Shown: positions 36,676 to 45,641 of the stretch, piece by piece | Layout of the letters: every line of letters begins with the position of its first letter | How positions within the stretch are numbered: position 1 is the first letter of the stretch | Assembly: GCA_004214155.1 (NCBI GenBank) | Contig: SGYQ01000003.1 | Span: forward strand, 62,001 to 126,000 | Direction of reading: 5' to 3' | From: Burkholderiaceae bacterium | GTDB taxonomy: Bacteria > Pseudomonadota > Gammaproteobacteria > Burkholderiales > Burkholderiaceae_A | Length of the DNA stretch: 64,000 nucleotides | Program-made: the position numbers and the translations under genes | Notes under the pieces: generated by a model | The model's input: only the letters and a program-made list of their open reading frames with translations | The model's database searches: none | What the model was told of the DNA's origin: nothing

Positions 36676-37380
36676 GTGAAAAGCTCGATTGAGGAGAAAA
36701 AAGTCAGAGAATTTTTGCTAAGTGAAAAAGATTTTTTTCTCAGAAATGAAGACTTATTATGTCTCCTTAAGTTATCTCATCCAAATACTCGAGGTTCTGT
36801 GTCATTACTTGAAAGGCAGAATGGATTACTGCGAAAATCGTTGGAAGAAAATAGAAAAGAGCTCGACTCACTCAAAGAAATTGCTACACGAAACCATGAA
36901 ACACTGAATAAAATTTTTGAGTGGGTTTTAAACATTGTATTTTATACCTCCAAGAAAAAAGATATTTCGAGTTTTCTCAAAATAACCCGTGAAAGTTTTA
37001 ACTTGGATATTGTTTCTATACTTTTACTTAAAGATTTAAAGGACTTCAAAGAGCTTGCATCGAAGAAAAAATCTCGTTGTAGGGATTCAGAGCTATCTTG
37101 CACTATAAAAAAGTTAAAGGCATCTTTGATTACAAGTTCTAACAGCGAGATAGTATATTGGAAAAAGTTTATTAAGAGAGGTAAATTTAGCTACGTAAGG
37201 AGTTCTGGAGCGGAATACGCTGGCATGGCAGTTTTGCCATTGAGGAGAACCAATGGAGGAAATGTGCAGGGCGTATTGGTTTTGGCGTCGACAGAGACCA
37301 AGAGGTTTGATGAGAACCTAGGAACATATTTTTTGAGCATCATAGCTGAATTTTCATCCTCTATAATTTTAGAAAAATAA
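36676..37380 (+). CDS. DUF484 family protein
   Basis: A 234-residue cytoplasmic protein of the DUF484 family, which has a GAF-like fold. The N-terminal VREFLLSEKDFFLRNEDLL and RGSVSLLERQNGLLRKSLEENRKELDSL are the usual helical start; a GAF-like sheet region follows from about 100, ending GVLVLASTETKRFDENLGTYFLSIIAEF. The start is GTG 36676. The biochemical role is unknown; family members consistently sit between dapF and xerC, as here, 5 bases before the xerC start. Confidence 0.85.
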   Translation: MKSSIEEKKVREFLLSEKDFFLRNEDLLCLLKLSHPNTRGSVSLLERQNGLLRKSLEENRKELDSLKEIATRNHETLNKIFEWVLNIVFYTSKKKDISSFLKITRESFNLDIVSILLLKDLKDFKELASKKKSRCRDSELSCTIKKLKASLITSSNSEIVYWKKFIKRGKFSYVRSSGAEYAGMAVLPLRRTNGGNVQGVLVLASTETKRFDENLGTYFLSIIAEFSSSIILEK

Positions 37381-37385
37381 ACGCT

Positions 37386-38357
37386 TTGGCTAGACTTGAC
37401 AATCGTTCTAATGAATTAGTTGATGAATACCTTAAGAGTTTCATGAGTGATTATCGGTCAGGTTCCGAAAACACTATTAGAGCCATCAAGAGTGATTTAA
37501 GCCGTTTTCTTGCGTATAGTCACAGCAAGAAAAGTCTGTCCGGCGAGAAAGTTTTTACAGAGGGCTTTGTGCTTGAGTACATAGCGGAACTCAGAAGAAC
37601 CGGACTATCCGATAGATCACTGAGCCGTCACCTATCGACATTGCGAAAGTGGTTTTCGTGGTTGGAAGTAGTCGCGAAGGACCCTAAACTCAAGATAAGC
37701 CTAAGTCACATAAAGGGTCCCCGTTTACCTAATTTACTTCCGAAAGCACTCTCTGTGGATGAGATTGATTCGTTCTTTTTACAAAGGAAGAAATCAATAA
37801 AATCATGGATTGATTGCAGAGACGTAGCGCTTTTTGAGTTAGCATATTCATCCGGAGTTAGGGTTTCTGAGTTGGTAAGTATCGACGAACCCGCCGGAAA
37901 AAAAAGTTTGGGCAGTTTGAGCCTCGACAAAATGGAGGTTGAAGTTCTCGGAAAAGGTGCAAAATGGCGTAGGCTACCAATCGGAGAGAAAGCAAAGGAT
38001 GCAATTGAGGTTTGGTTACAATATAGAGAGCAAGTTTTATTTGAAAAAGGCGATTACACCAGGAAGAGCATTCCTCTTTTCGTTAATAGGTTTGGAAAAA
38101 GATTGTCGGTTAGAGGCGTTCAAAGACGATTTAGTATTCATTCACTGCAGTCAAGCTCGAGATTATCTATTACTCCACATATGTTGAGGCATTCATTCGC
38201 CAGTCATATCTTACAATCAAGTAAAAACTTGCGGGCAGTTCAAGAGCTTCTGGGACATGCCAATGTTACAAGCACTCAAATTTACACAAAGTTAGATTAC
38301 CAATTTCTATCCGACGTTTACGATAAAAGCCATCCCAGAGCGAAGAAAAAAAAATAG
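37386..38357 (+). CDS. xerC: Tyrosine recombinase XerC
   Basis: A 323-residue tyrosine recombinase that with XerD resolves chromosome dimers at dif. The N-terminal SAM-like core-binding domain (about 10-95, with SLSRHLSTLRKWFSWL) precedes the catalytic domain with Arg in AYSSGVRVSELVS, Lys in VLGKGAKWRRLPIG, HxxR in HMLRHSFASHIL, the second His in ELLGHANVTSTQIYTKLDY and the nucleophile Tyr in that same segment. The start is TTG 37386. Position after dapF and DUF484 identifies XerC rather than XerD. No dif site was recognised in the window. Confidence 0.95.
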   Translation: MARLDNRSNELVDEYLKSFMSDYRSGSENTIRAIKSDLSRFLAYSHSKKSLSGEKVFTEGFVLEYIAELRRTGLSDRSLSRHLSTLRKWFSWLEVVAKDPKLKISLSHIKGPRLPNLLPKALSVDEIDSFFLQRKKSIKSWIDCRDVALFELAYSSGVRVSELVSIDEPAGKKSLGSLSLDKMEVEVLGKGAKWRRLPIGEKAKDAIEVWLQYREQVLFEKGDYTRKSIPLFVNRFGKRLSVRGVQRRFSIHSLQSSSRLSITPHMLRHSFASHILQSSKNLRAVQELLGHANVTSTQIYTKLDYQFLSDVYDKSHPRAKKKK

Positions 38358-38457
38358 CTACAGAATGCATTGAATTCTCAAACAATGCTAGTCTCTATAT
38401 TTGAATTAGATTATCATTAATGTTTAAAAAATGGGCGGTTATGCCTGGTCGTAGTAA

Positions 38458-38883
38458 ATGAAAAGAAAAGATAAAATTCTTACAGAAAATGAGTTACTTC
38501 GAGATTCTCCGAATAATTATATGAGCGAGAGTCAGCTTAAGTTTTTTAAAAACAGGTTAGAGTTATTAGCCAATGAGCTTTTGCAAAATGCTGATGAGAC
38601 AACAGAGCATTTGCGTAGAACATCTCTTGTTCCAGATCCGGCTGACAGAGCAAGCATAGAAGAGGAGCACTCTCTTGAATTACGAACCAGAGATAGAGAG
38701 CGAAAACTTCTTAAAAAAATACAAGAAGCAATCTTAAGAATAGATAAAAAGGAGTATGGATATTGTTTGGAAACTGGAGAAGAAATTGGTCTGGAAAGAC
38801 TATTGGCTAGGCCAACAGCTACACTTTCTCTAGAGGCTCAACAGCGAAGAGAAAAACGTCAAAAACAATTTGGAGATATTTAG
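38458..38883 (+). CDS. dksA: RNA polymerase-binding transcription factor DksA
   Basis: A 141-residue DksA that works with ppGpp in the secondary channel of RNA polymerase. The coiled-coil tip DPADRAS (60-66) keeps both acidic residues thought to be essential. The C-terminal finger is degenerate: the four zinc positions read Cys103, Thr106, Ser124 and Ala127 (GYCLETGEEIG...ATLSLEAQ), so one Cys remains. This single-Cys form is known in alpha- and betaproteobacteria and can still function. Starts at ATG 38458, 100 bases after xerC. Confidence 0.94.
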   Translation: MKRKDKILTENELLRDSPNNYMSESQLKFFKNRLELLANELLQNADETTEHLRRTSLVPDPADRASIEEEHSLELRTRDRERKLLKKIQEAILRIDKKEYGYCLETGEEIGLERLLARPTATLSLEAQQRREKRQKQFGDI

Positions 38884-38886
38884 AAA

Positions 38887-39804
38887 TTGGAATCCGTCAG
38901 TAAGAACCATCCTCTACATGATGGTGCTAACTCTTCGATAACTGCAAAAAGAAAAGCTACTGTCTTATCTCAGGCTCTTCCTTACATTAAAAAATTTAAC
39001 AACAAGGTTGTAGTTGTAAAACTCGGAGGTAGTGCCCTAACGGATAAAAATTTAATTTTGTCATTCGCTCATGATGTTACATGGCTAAATTCCGTGGGCA
39101 TAAAGGTCTTAGTTGTTCATGGGGGTGGTCCTCATATAGAGAAACATTTAAAAAAATTAGGAATACCTGTGAATTTTTTTGAAGGGACCAGGATTACAGA
39201 CTCAGAAACATTAGATGTTGTTGAAATGGTGTTGGCAGGTAATGTGAACAAAGAAGTAGTTGAATTAATAAACCAATCGGGAGGGAAAGCTGTTGGTTTA
39301 ACTTGTCAAGATGGTAATTTAATCAAGGCTAGAAAAAAAAGAGCAAAAAGAATTGAGAATAATGTTTCTGTCGATTTTGGGCTGGTTGGAGATGTTGATA
39401 GTGTTAATACAGATTTATTGCTCACACTTATGGGTGATAATTTTGTACCAGTAATTGCGCCTATTGCATCCGGTGAAGGAGGTGAAACATACAATATAAA
39501 TGCCGATGTAGTAGCTGGAAAGTTGGCAGAACACCTAAAGGCAGAAAAGTTAATCCTTATGACTAATACGATTGGAGTATTAGATGGAGAAGGGAACCTA
39601 ATTCCAGAGATGAATGGTTCGACCATAAAAGATTTGATTAAAAAAAAAGCTATCAGTGAAGGGATGATACCAAAAGTTCAAGCTGCGCTGCGAGCATCGG
39701 AACTCGGTGTAGAAGCAGTTCACATCATCGACGGACGCGTTGAAAATAGTCTTCTTCTCGAGGTTTTAACAGACAGTGGAATCGGTACAATGATTCAGGG
39801 CTGA
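38887..39804 (+). CDS. argB: Acetylglutamate kinase
   Basis: A 305-residue amino-acid kinase phosphorylating N-acetylglutamate in arginine synthesis. Motifs are VVVVKLGGSALTD (phosphate loop), LVVHGGGPHIEKHLKKLGI, FFEGTRITDSETLDVVEMVLAG (substrate loop), NINADVVAGKLAEHL and MIPKVQAALRA. The start is a TTG 3 bases after the dksA stop with GGAG about 11 bases upstream; no ATG fits the expected N-terminus. The family usually reads KYGGNAM at the phosphate loop, KLGGSAL being a conservative change. Confidence 0.95.
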   Translation: MESVSKNHPLHDGANSSITAKRKATVLSQALPYIKKFNNKVVVVKLGGSALTDKNLILSFAHDVTWLNSVGIKVLVVHGGGPHIEKHLKKLGIPVNFFEGTRITDSETLDVVEMVLAGNVNKEVVELINQSGGKAVGLTCQDGNLIKARKKRAKRIENNVSVDFGLVGDVDSVNTDLLLTLMGDNFVPVIAPIASGEGGETYNINADVVAGKLAEHLKAEKLILMTNTIGVLDGEGNLIPEMNGSTIKDLIKKKAISEGMIPKVQAALRASELGVEAVHIIDGRVENSLLLEVLTDSGIGTMIQG

Positions 39805-39808
39805 TTGC

Positions 39809-40513
39809 GTGTATTTAAAAAAAACTAACAGTAAATTTGTATGGTTGATTGATTTAGATGACACACTTTTCTTCTCAGGAGGGAAGGTTATGTCAACTAT
39901 AAATTCCCGCATGACATCATTCATACAAAGTGAGTTGTCAATTGGTTTTGAAGAAGCAAACATATTGCGAGTTGAATATTGGAAAAGGTACGGTACTACA
40001 GCAAGAGGGATGCAAGAACGCCACGGTGTTTCGTTTCAACCATTTCTTAGTTTTTCTCATCACTTACCATGTTTTGAACATTATATTAAGTTCAAGCCCT
40101 ACGTAGGGAGAATCTTGGGTAGTTTGATTGGTAAAAAATATGTTGTAACTAATTCTCCTAAAAATTATGCTGTCGAAGTTTTGAAGAAAAACGGATTACA
40201 GAAATATTTTGATGAAATCTGTGCTTTAGAAGGTATGTGGATAAATAGTCAATTGCGGTGCAAACCTGCGAGACTATTGTGGCAACGTATATTAGACAAG
40301 ACGGGAGCAAAAAAAAACCATCATATCCTGGTTGACGACACCCTGGCGAATTTGAGAACAGCAAAAAATATGGGCTTTAAAACAGTTTGGATGCGCGAAT
40401 ACTTTAACAAAGGGCCAGTTCATACTAAGCAAATTTCTAATCGGCCAAGGTACGTTGATTTTATGGTGTCAACGATAAAAGATCTTGTAAGAGTATCAGG
40501 AAAAATTTATTAA
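39809..40513 (+). CDS. HAD-family pyrimidine 5'-nucleotidase
   Basis: A 234-residue haloacid dehalogenase-type phosphatase. Motif I is WLIDLDDTLFFSG, motif II is YVVTNSPKNYA, the Lys motif is in RCKPARLLW and motif III is HILVDDTLANLRTAKNMGFKTVWM. It resembles the SDT1/PHM8-type pyrimidine 5'-nucleotidases found beside argB in betaproteobacteria. It starts at GTG 39809, 4 bases after argB, so probably co-transcribed. The slmA gene often found next is not here; a convergent gene follows. Confidence 0.87.
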   Translation: MYLKKTNSKFVWLIDLDDTLFFSGGKVMSTINSRMTSFIQSELSIGFEEANILRVEYWKRYGTTARGMQERHGVSFQPFLSFSHHLPCFEHYIKFKPYVGRILGSLIGKKYVVTNSPKNYAVEVLKKNGLQKYFDEICALEGMWINSQLRCKPARLLWQRILDKTGAKKNHHILVDDTLANLRTAKNMGFKTVWMREYFNKGPVHTKQISNRPRYVDFMVSTIKDLVRVSGKIY

Positions 40514-40541
40514 TTACCTGCGCCTTTTCTGATTTATTGAC

Positions 40542-41285
40542 CTATGAACAAACATTACAGTTTGTGTTTTTGGTCAAATTTATTCGATCAAAGTTTAATG
40601 AAAGTGCGTTGAGCAAAAGTAGCTTTCCAGTTGTTTGATTGATTTTTAATAATGTTTTAATTGCCTCTCCTGCTTGCAGCAGGCCTACAGTACCCACTAG
40701 CGGACTGAAAATACCAAATGCACCGCATGGATCGTCTGTGAATTCTTGGTTCTCTTCGAATACACAAGCGTAACAAGCTGTGTTTCGTTTTAACGAGTTC
40801 ACTACCATAAGCTGACCGGACCAGCCTACAGCTGACCCTATAACAAGTGGAATTTTATTTTTTACGCAAAACTTATTGATAACGTGACGAGTTTTAAACC
40901 GGTCTGTACAGTCTAAAACAATGTTACAGCCTGAACTTAGTTTACTTAAGTTGGTTTCGTCGGCTATCTCTTCGATAGCATCTACATCTAATGTTGGAAC
41001 AATCTTTTTAAGTATCCTTTTGCCAACAATAACTTTGGGAACATTTAAGTCATTTTCACTAAATAATATCTGACGAGGAAGATTGCTGATATCAACCTTA
41101 TCTGGATCAACCCATCTTATCTTTTTAACCCCAGCGGTTGCTAAATACAATGCTGCCGGACACCCTAAACCTCCTGCCCCGACAATAAGTATACGTGATT
41201 CTAACAGGAACTCAATTGAGTTTTCATTGAACTCGTTTAGAAGTAGATGCCTACTGTTTCGTAAAAGGACGTGCTCATCAACCAT
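40542..41285 (-). CDS. MoeB/ThiF/HesA-family adenylyltransferase
   Basis: A 247-residue E1-like enzyme that adenylates the C-terminus of a ubiquitin-like sulfur carrier (MoaD or ThiS). The nucleotide loop GAGGLGCPAALYLATAG, DPDKVDISNLPRQILF (adenylation Arg), DCTDRFKTRHVINKFC and the candidate catalytic Cys in DPCGAFGIFSPLVGTVGLLQA are visible. Two CxxC pairs for structural zinc are CYAC and the terminal CNVC. Whether it serves molybdopterin or thiamine synthesis cannot be told; no moaD or thiS is nearby. It is downstream of ctpA on the minus strand. Confidence 0.9.
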   Translation of the reverse strand: MVDEHVLLRNSRHLLLNEFNENSIEFLLESRILIVGAGGLGCPAALYLATAGVKKIRWVDPDKVDISNLPRQILFSENDLNVPKVIVGKRILKKIVPTLDVDAIEEIADETNLSKLSSGCNIVLDCTDRFKTRHVINKFCVKNKIPLVIGSAVGWSGQLMVVNSLKRNTACYACVFEENQEFTDDPCGAFGIFSPLVGTVGLLQAGEAIKTLLKINQTTGKLLLLNALSLNFDRINLTKNTNCNVCS

Positions 41286-41313
41286 TAACTTTTTTTAGCG
41301 CGAAAGCCGGTTG

Positions 41314-42717
41314 CTAGGAAAATTTTTCTGGCACGTCGTCTGTTTTTACCGGAAGCCCTCTCAACAAATTGATAGCCTGCTTAAGTTGAAAGTCTCTATC
41401 TGAGCCAAATTCGATTGGATCCTTCAATGCCTTCACTGAGTCGTTTGACTCGTCATCGTTTTTCTTTACATTGGTGGATTTTTTTCCGGAATCTAAGTGC
41501 CTGGAAAGATCTGCTTCACGCACTCTATTCCGATCAAAAACATCCCCTGATTCTGTCTCCTCAACCCAGAAATCGGGTTTAATACCTTTTGCCTGAATCT
41601 TTTGCCCTAAAGGGGTGAAGTACCTAGCGGTAGTTAACTTAATTGCTGTGCTGTTAGAAAGAGGGAGTATAGTTTGAACCGAACCTTTACCAAAAGACTG
41701 AGTGCCGAGTACTTTAGCTCGCTTATGATCTTGTAGAGCTCCTGCAACTATTTCGGATGCAGACGCCGATCCACCATTGATCAAAACTACCATGGGTAAA
41801 TTTTTAGCTAATGGACTCAAAGCTGTTAAGGGATCGTTAGAGGCTCGGGCGTAATCCTCAGGACGGGCAAAAAATTCTTTCACTGAATCAGGCTGCCGGC
41901 CATTAGTGTATACGACTTTAACCCCCGTTTTAAGGAATGCGGCCGATACTCCAACCGCAGCATTTAACAGTCCTCCTGGGTCGTTTCGTAGATCTAAAAC
42001 CAGGCCTTTTAGCTGCGTATTATTGGTCTTTGCAGTCTCAACCAATTTGTTGAAGTTCTTAACCACACCACCAACTGTTTTTTCTTGAAACTGAGATATT
42101 CTCAAAAATCCAATATCATTTTCGACGAGTTTCGACCTGACGCTTGTAACTTGGATGATGTCCCTAATAATTTCGATAGAAAGAGGACTGTTTTCACCTT
42201 CTCTCAACACGGTAAGTTTGATTTTGGTTTTAGGCTTTCCCCTCATCAGCTTTACGGCATCCCCTAAACTCATGCCTTTAGTAGCCTTGTCGTCAATTTT
42301 CGTAATGAGATCTCCGGCCTTTATACCTGCTCTAGCTGCGGGGGTGTCTTCGATTGGAGCCACTACTCTTATGAGGCCATCTTGAGCTCCGACTTCTATG
42401 CCCAAACCCCCAAACTCCCCCTGAGTTCCCACTTGTAAATCGCGAAATGCCTCCTGGTCAAGATAACTTGAATGAGGATCTAAGCCAGAAAGCATACCAC
42501 TAACCGCCCCCTTTATGAGATCACTATCTTCTACACGATCAACGTAATTCGCTTTGATAGTACCAAAAACACTGGCAAATTTTCGTAAGTCATCAATGGG
42601 CAAGCCGCTCGAGGGCTTGTCGGCGGAAACGTTCAACCCGATACTCAAAATCAGACCTGCGATAAGGCCCATCAGTATCAGGATAATAGATCTAAAATTT
42701 ACTCTGGTAAAAGCCAT
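41314..42717 (-). CDS. ctpA: Carboxy-terminal processing protease (S41)
   Basis: A 467-residue periplasmic serine protease. An N-terminal hydrophobic segment (about 10-30) is a signal/anchor; the PDZ domain contains GGLGIEVGAQDGLIRVVAPIEDTPA; the catalytic core has LVLDLRNDPGGLLNAAV, the Ser in INGGSASASEIVAGALQDH and the Lys in GTQSFGKGSVQT. The C-terminal tail after about 400 is acidic, charged and low-complexity. It probably processes or degrades envelope proteins. It is 28 bases upstream of the moeB/hesA-like gene, and downstream of gpmA. Confidence 0.95.
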   Translation of the reverse strand: MAFTRVNFRSIILILMGLIAGLILSIGLNVSADKPSSGLPIDDLRKFASVFGTIKANYVDRVEDSDLIKGAVSGMLSGLDPHSSYLDQEAFRDLQVGTQGEFGGLGIEVGAQDGLIRVVAPIEDTPAARAGIKAGDLITKIDDKATKGMSLGDAVKLMRGKPKTKIKLTVLREGENSPLSIEIIRDIIQVTSVRSKLVENDIGFLRISQFQEKTVGGVVKNFNKLVETAKTNNTQLKGLVLDLRNDPGGLLNAAVGVSAAFLKTGVKVVYTNGRQPDSVKEFFARPEDYARASNDPLTALSPLAKNLPMVVLINGGSASASEIVAGALQDHKRAKVLGTQSFGKGSVQTILPLSNSTAIKLTTARYFTPLGQKIQAKGIKPDFWVEETESGDVFDRNRVREADLSRHLDSGKKSTNVKKNDDESNDSVKALKDPIEFGSDRDFQLKQAINLLRGLPVKTDDVPEKFS

Positions 42718-42778
42718 AGGTCCCCAATTATATAGGTTTTATAAACTAGAGACAGTATTTTTTTTTGTTTGTTTCTTT

Positions 42779-43516
42779 TTATGCTAAAAAAGTTCGTGAA
42801 ACAACATGGAATGATTCGTCAAGCTGAAGCTTTATAGGAGTTGCTCTGGGGATATTTACTTCTTCAATTTCTTCAGCAGAAATTTTTTCTAAATACATTA
42901 GTAAAGCCCTAATAGAATTTCCATGAGCAGAAATGATAATTCTTTTGCCCAACTTTAAATCCTGCAAGATTTCCGTGTCCCAATATTTTTTTACCCTAAA
43001 GACAGTTTCTCGCAAACTTTCGCTTTTAGGAATTAGGCTTTTTTCTAAATCTGCGTACCTTTGGTCTAAGCCATTCCAGTTAGCATTGGCTTCGTCTATC
43101 AAGTCGGGCTTGTAATCGTAAGACTTCCTCCATTTTTTTACAGTAAGTGCACCGTGTTTTTTTTCCATTACGATCTTATTCAAGCCAGTAAGTTGGCCGT
43201 AATGTCTTTCATTTAAATGCCAATCTTTTTGAACAGGAATCCATTCTTGTTCAAGCTCATCCAGCACAATCCACAAAGTTTTTATTGCCCTTCTGAGAAA
43301 AGAGCAATGTGCTTTGTCAAATCGCATTTTCATTTGTTTCAATAATTGACCGGCTTTCCTTGCCTCTAGCTTCCCTATTTCAGTAAGATCGGCGTCTTCC
43401 CAACCAGTAAATAGATTTTTTTCATTCCATACGCTCTGGCCATGTCTCATGATTATTACACTAGGGTTATCTAGGGTTTTGTAAATTGAATTCACGGTAT
43501 TTTGTAACACAGACAT
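42779..43516 (-). CDS. gpmA: 2,3-bisphosphoglycerate-dependent phosphoglycerate mutase
   Basis: A 245-residue glycolytic mutase. The histidine phosphatase signature IIMRHGQSVWNEKNLFTGWEDADLT, ERHYGQLTGLNK and the second catalytic His in IISAHGNSIRAL are intact. The ATG at 43516 is chosen: it leaves 30 bases to the divergent rhodanese start, whereas an ATG at 43558 would overlap it. Even so, about 20 residues precede the usual start. It shares a strand with ctpA, 61 bases apart. Confidence 0.94.
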   Translation of the reverse strand: MSVLQNTVNSIYKTLDNPSVIIMRHGQSVWNEKNLFTGWEDADLTEIGKLEARKAGQLLKQMKMRFDKAHCSFLRRAIKTLWIVLDELEQEWIPVQKDWHLNERHYGQLTGLNKIVMEKKHGALTVKKWRKSYDYKPDLIDEANANWNGLDQRYADLEKSLIPKSESLRETVFRVKKYWDTEILQDLKLGKRIIISAHGNSIRALLMYLEKISAEEIEEVNIPRATPIKLQLDESFHVVSRTFLA

Positions 43517-43546
43517 ATCATTTTTGAGTTTATAATAACAGTTTAT

Positions 43547-44005
43547 TTGGCGGAGCATTTTTTGGATTTTTTTTTTGATAATATTCTTTTAATAAGCATT
43601 GCGTTTATCAGTGGGAGTCTTCTTGTCTGGCCTTTGCTAACTAAAAACATCGGTGTAAAAAGACTGGGTACTGCAGAAGCGACAACTATGCTAAATCGGC
43701 AAAATGGCATCCTAATTGATTTACGAGAGGATGATGATATGTCGGGTGGTGTGATTCCTCAGGCTGAGCGTATTCCGTCCTCTATTTTGCTTAAAAGAAG
43801 AGAAGAGTTTGATAAACACAAAAAAAAGTTTCAGGATAGAAAAAACCAGAATAAACCAATTATTTTGATAGGGAATAAGGCAAGTACAGTGTCGGTTATT
43901 GGAAAACTACTTAGGGACAATGGTTTTGAAGAGGTATTTTGCCTTGATGGTGGAATTGAGAGCTGGATTGAAGCCGGACTTCCAGTTCGTTCAACCGAGA
44001 AGTAA
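43547..44005 (+). CDS. Membrane-anchored rhodanese-like protein lacking the active-site Cys
   Basis: A 152-residue protein with one N-terminal membrane segment (about 11-31) and a single rhodanese domain: GILIDLREDDDMSGGVIPQAERIP and the final VFCLDGGIESWIEAGLPV. The active-site loop, usually C-x-x-G-x-R, reads GNKAST at 109-114, with Gly in place of the nucleophilic Cys. Sulfur transfer by the usual mechanism is therefore unlikely; a structural or binding role is possible. The start is TTG 43547. It has its normal neighbours gpmA and secB, but the grxC usually between it and secB is missing. Confidence 0.85.
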   Translation: MAEHFLDFFFDNILLISIAFISGSLLVWPLLTKNIGVKRLGTAEATTMLNRQNGILIDLREDDDMSGGVIPQAERIPSSILLKRREEFDKHKKKFQDRKNQNKPIILIGNKASTVSVIGKLLRDNGFEEVFCLDGGIESWIEAGLPVRSTEK

Positions 44006-44070
44006 ATTTTTTAATCGATTGCGGGCTTTGGCGCAAGCTGCAAATAAAGGATAAAGGAAGGAATCAAGAT

Positions 44071-44544
44071 ATGGCAGAGGAAAACGCCTCAAAATCAGAA
44101 AACGGGGCGAATGCCCCTTCGTTTAACCTACAGCGAGTGTATTTAAAAGATCTCTCTGTGGAGATCCCGCATGCTCCCGGAATTTTTTTGGACAACACCC
44201 CGCCCAAACTCGAATTCCAGGTGGATTCTAAGGAACAGGAATTAGATAACAACATGGTTGAGGTGAGCATAAAGTGTTCAGTAAATTGTCGAGTAGGAGA
44301 AAAAGTTGGATTTCTTATTGAAGGAGAGGAGGCAGGCATTTTTGAAATAAAAAATGTCGAAGATTCACAGAGAAAGCTTTTAAAAGGTATCACATGTCCT
44401 AATATAGTCTATCCGTATTTGAGGGCAAATATTGCGGACGCTTTACAAAGAGCAAGTTTTCCGCCAGTGCATCTTACCGAGATCAACTGGGAACTTTTCT
44501 ATCAGGAAAAACTAAAAAAAAGCAGCGAGAATGTAAGTAATTAG
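44071..44544 (+). CDS. secB: Protein-export chaperone SecB
   Basis: A 157-residue tetrameric chaperone that keeps preproteins unfolded for SecA. Characteristic sequence includes FNLQRVYLKDLSVEIPHAP, PKLEFQVDSKEQELDNNMVEVSI, CPNIVYPYLRANIADALQRASFPPVHL and INWELFYQEK. A strong GGAAGGA ribosome-binding sequence lies before ATG 44071. It is followed 35 bases later by gpsA, the normal order. Confidence 0.96.
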   Translation: MAEENASKSENGANAPSFNLQRVYLKDLSVEIPHAPGIFLDNTPPKLEFQVDSKEQELDNNMVEVSIKCSVNCRVGEKVGFLIEGEEAGIFEIKNVEDSQRKLLKGITCPNIVYPYLRANIADALQRASFPPVHLTEINWELFYQEKLKKSSENVSN

Positions 44545-44579
44545 AGCTATTAGACAGAGTAATTCTCAGCGAAAGATTA

Positions 44580-45614
44580 ATGGCTGAAAGGAAAGCTGCT
44601 CTATTGGTTTTGGGTGCTGGGGCCTGGGGAACTGCTATCGGCTCACGGCTTGCCAGTGACTCCGGGGCGAATGTGAAGCTCTGGAGCAGATCTGAGGAGT
44701 TGGCTAAGTTAATTAATAGGTCAAGGGTCAATCAAGACTATTTACCAGGAATACAGTTGTCTGAAAATTTAACTGCCTCCTCAAATCTTGCAGGGCTTGT
44801 TAGTTGGTTAAAGAATGAACCAGAGGACACAATAAAGTGCTTACTTCTTGCCACACCCTCAAAAGCGTTTTATCAAATATGTTCAAAACTTCGACAGTTT
44901 AACCTACAAAATCTAATTTTTGTTTCTCTGTGCAAAGGAATTGTTTTTTTTGAGGGTAAAAACTATTTTCCTTCGGAAATCATCAAACGGTATTTTCCAA
45001 AGAACGATGTTTGCATTCTCTCAGGCCCAAGTTTTGCGAATGAGGTTGCTCGAGGCCTACCCTTCGCAATTTCATGCTCCAGCGATGATATAAATCTGGC
45101 AAGAAAATTATCCATAGTGTTTAACAGTGAAGGGATGCGAGTTTATGCAATTTCAGACAATATTGGAGTTGAAGTATCTGGAGCGATGAAAAATGTTCTG
45201 GCTTTAGCATCAGGGGTTTCTGATGGGTTGGGTTTGGGCCTTAATGCTAGAGCATCATTGATCACTAGAGGAATGGCGGAAACGGTAAGATTGGGTGTTG
45301 CTTTAGGAGCGGAGAAAGATACATTCCTAGGTTTAGCGGGTGCGGGGGATTTATTTCTGACAACTACGGGAGAGTTATCAAGAAACAGGAAAGTTGGAAA
45401 GAAGATAGCTGCGGGAGGCAGTTTGGAGGAAATCTTATTAAACCTGGGTCAAGTCGCAGAAGGTGTTTCTAATGCACCAAAACTTTTGTCCCTAGGGAAG
45501 GCATTAAAGGTCTCTCTCCCGATAACACGAGAGGTTTGCCTTTTACTAGATAAGAAAAAAGATGCCAGAGAGGCGCTTAACTCGCTTCTTAAAAGAGAGC
45601 CATCAGATGAATGA
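44580..45614 (+). CDS. gpsA: Glycerol-3-phosphate dehydrogenase (NAD(P)+)
   Basis: A 344-residue cytoplasmic enzyme making sn-glycerol-3-phosphate for phospholipids. The cofactor loop LVLGAGAWGTAIGSRLA, KLWSRSEELAKLIN, ILSGPSFANEVARGLP, catalytic Lys region VSGAMKNVLALASGVSDGLGLG, AGAGDLFLTTTGELSRNRKVG and the final VCLLLDKKKDAREAL are all present. Start at ATG 44580, 35 bases after secB. Nothing unusual. Confidence 0.96.
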   Translation: MAERKAALLVLGAGAWGTAIGSRLASDSGANVKLWSRSEELAKLINRSRVNQDYLPGIQLSENLTASSNLAGLVSWLKNEPEDTIKCLLLATPSKAFYQICSKLRQFNLQNLIFVSLCKGIVFFEGKNYFPSEIIKRYFPKNDVCILSGPSFANEVARGLPFAISCSSDDINLARKLSIVFNSEGMRVYAISDNIGVEVSGAMKNVLALASGVSDGLGLGLNARASLITRGMAETVRLGVALGAEKDTFLGLAGAGDLFLTTTGELSRNRKVGKKIAAGGSLEEILLNLGQVAEGVSNAPKLLSLGKALKVSLPITREVCLLLDKKKDAREALNSLLKREPSDE

Positions 45615-45641
45615 GATGTTATTTTTTGGTCTTTTAGTTTT

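Noticed and set aside
39306..39626. Open frame of 106 codons antisense to argB
   Set aside because: The argB frame is conserved throughout and the antisense product resembles no family.
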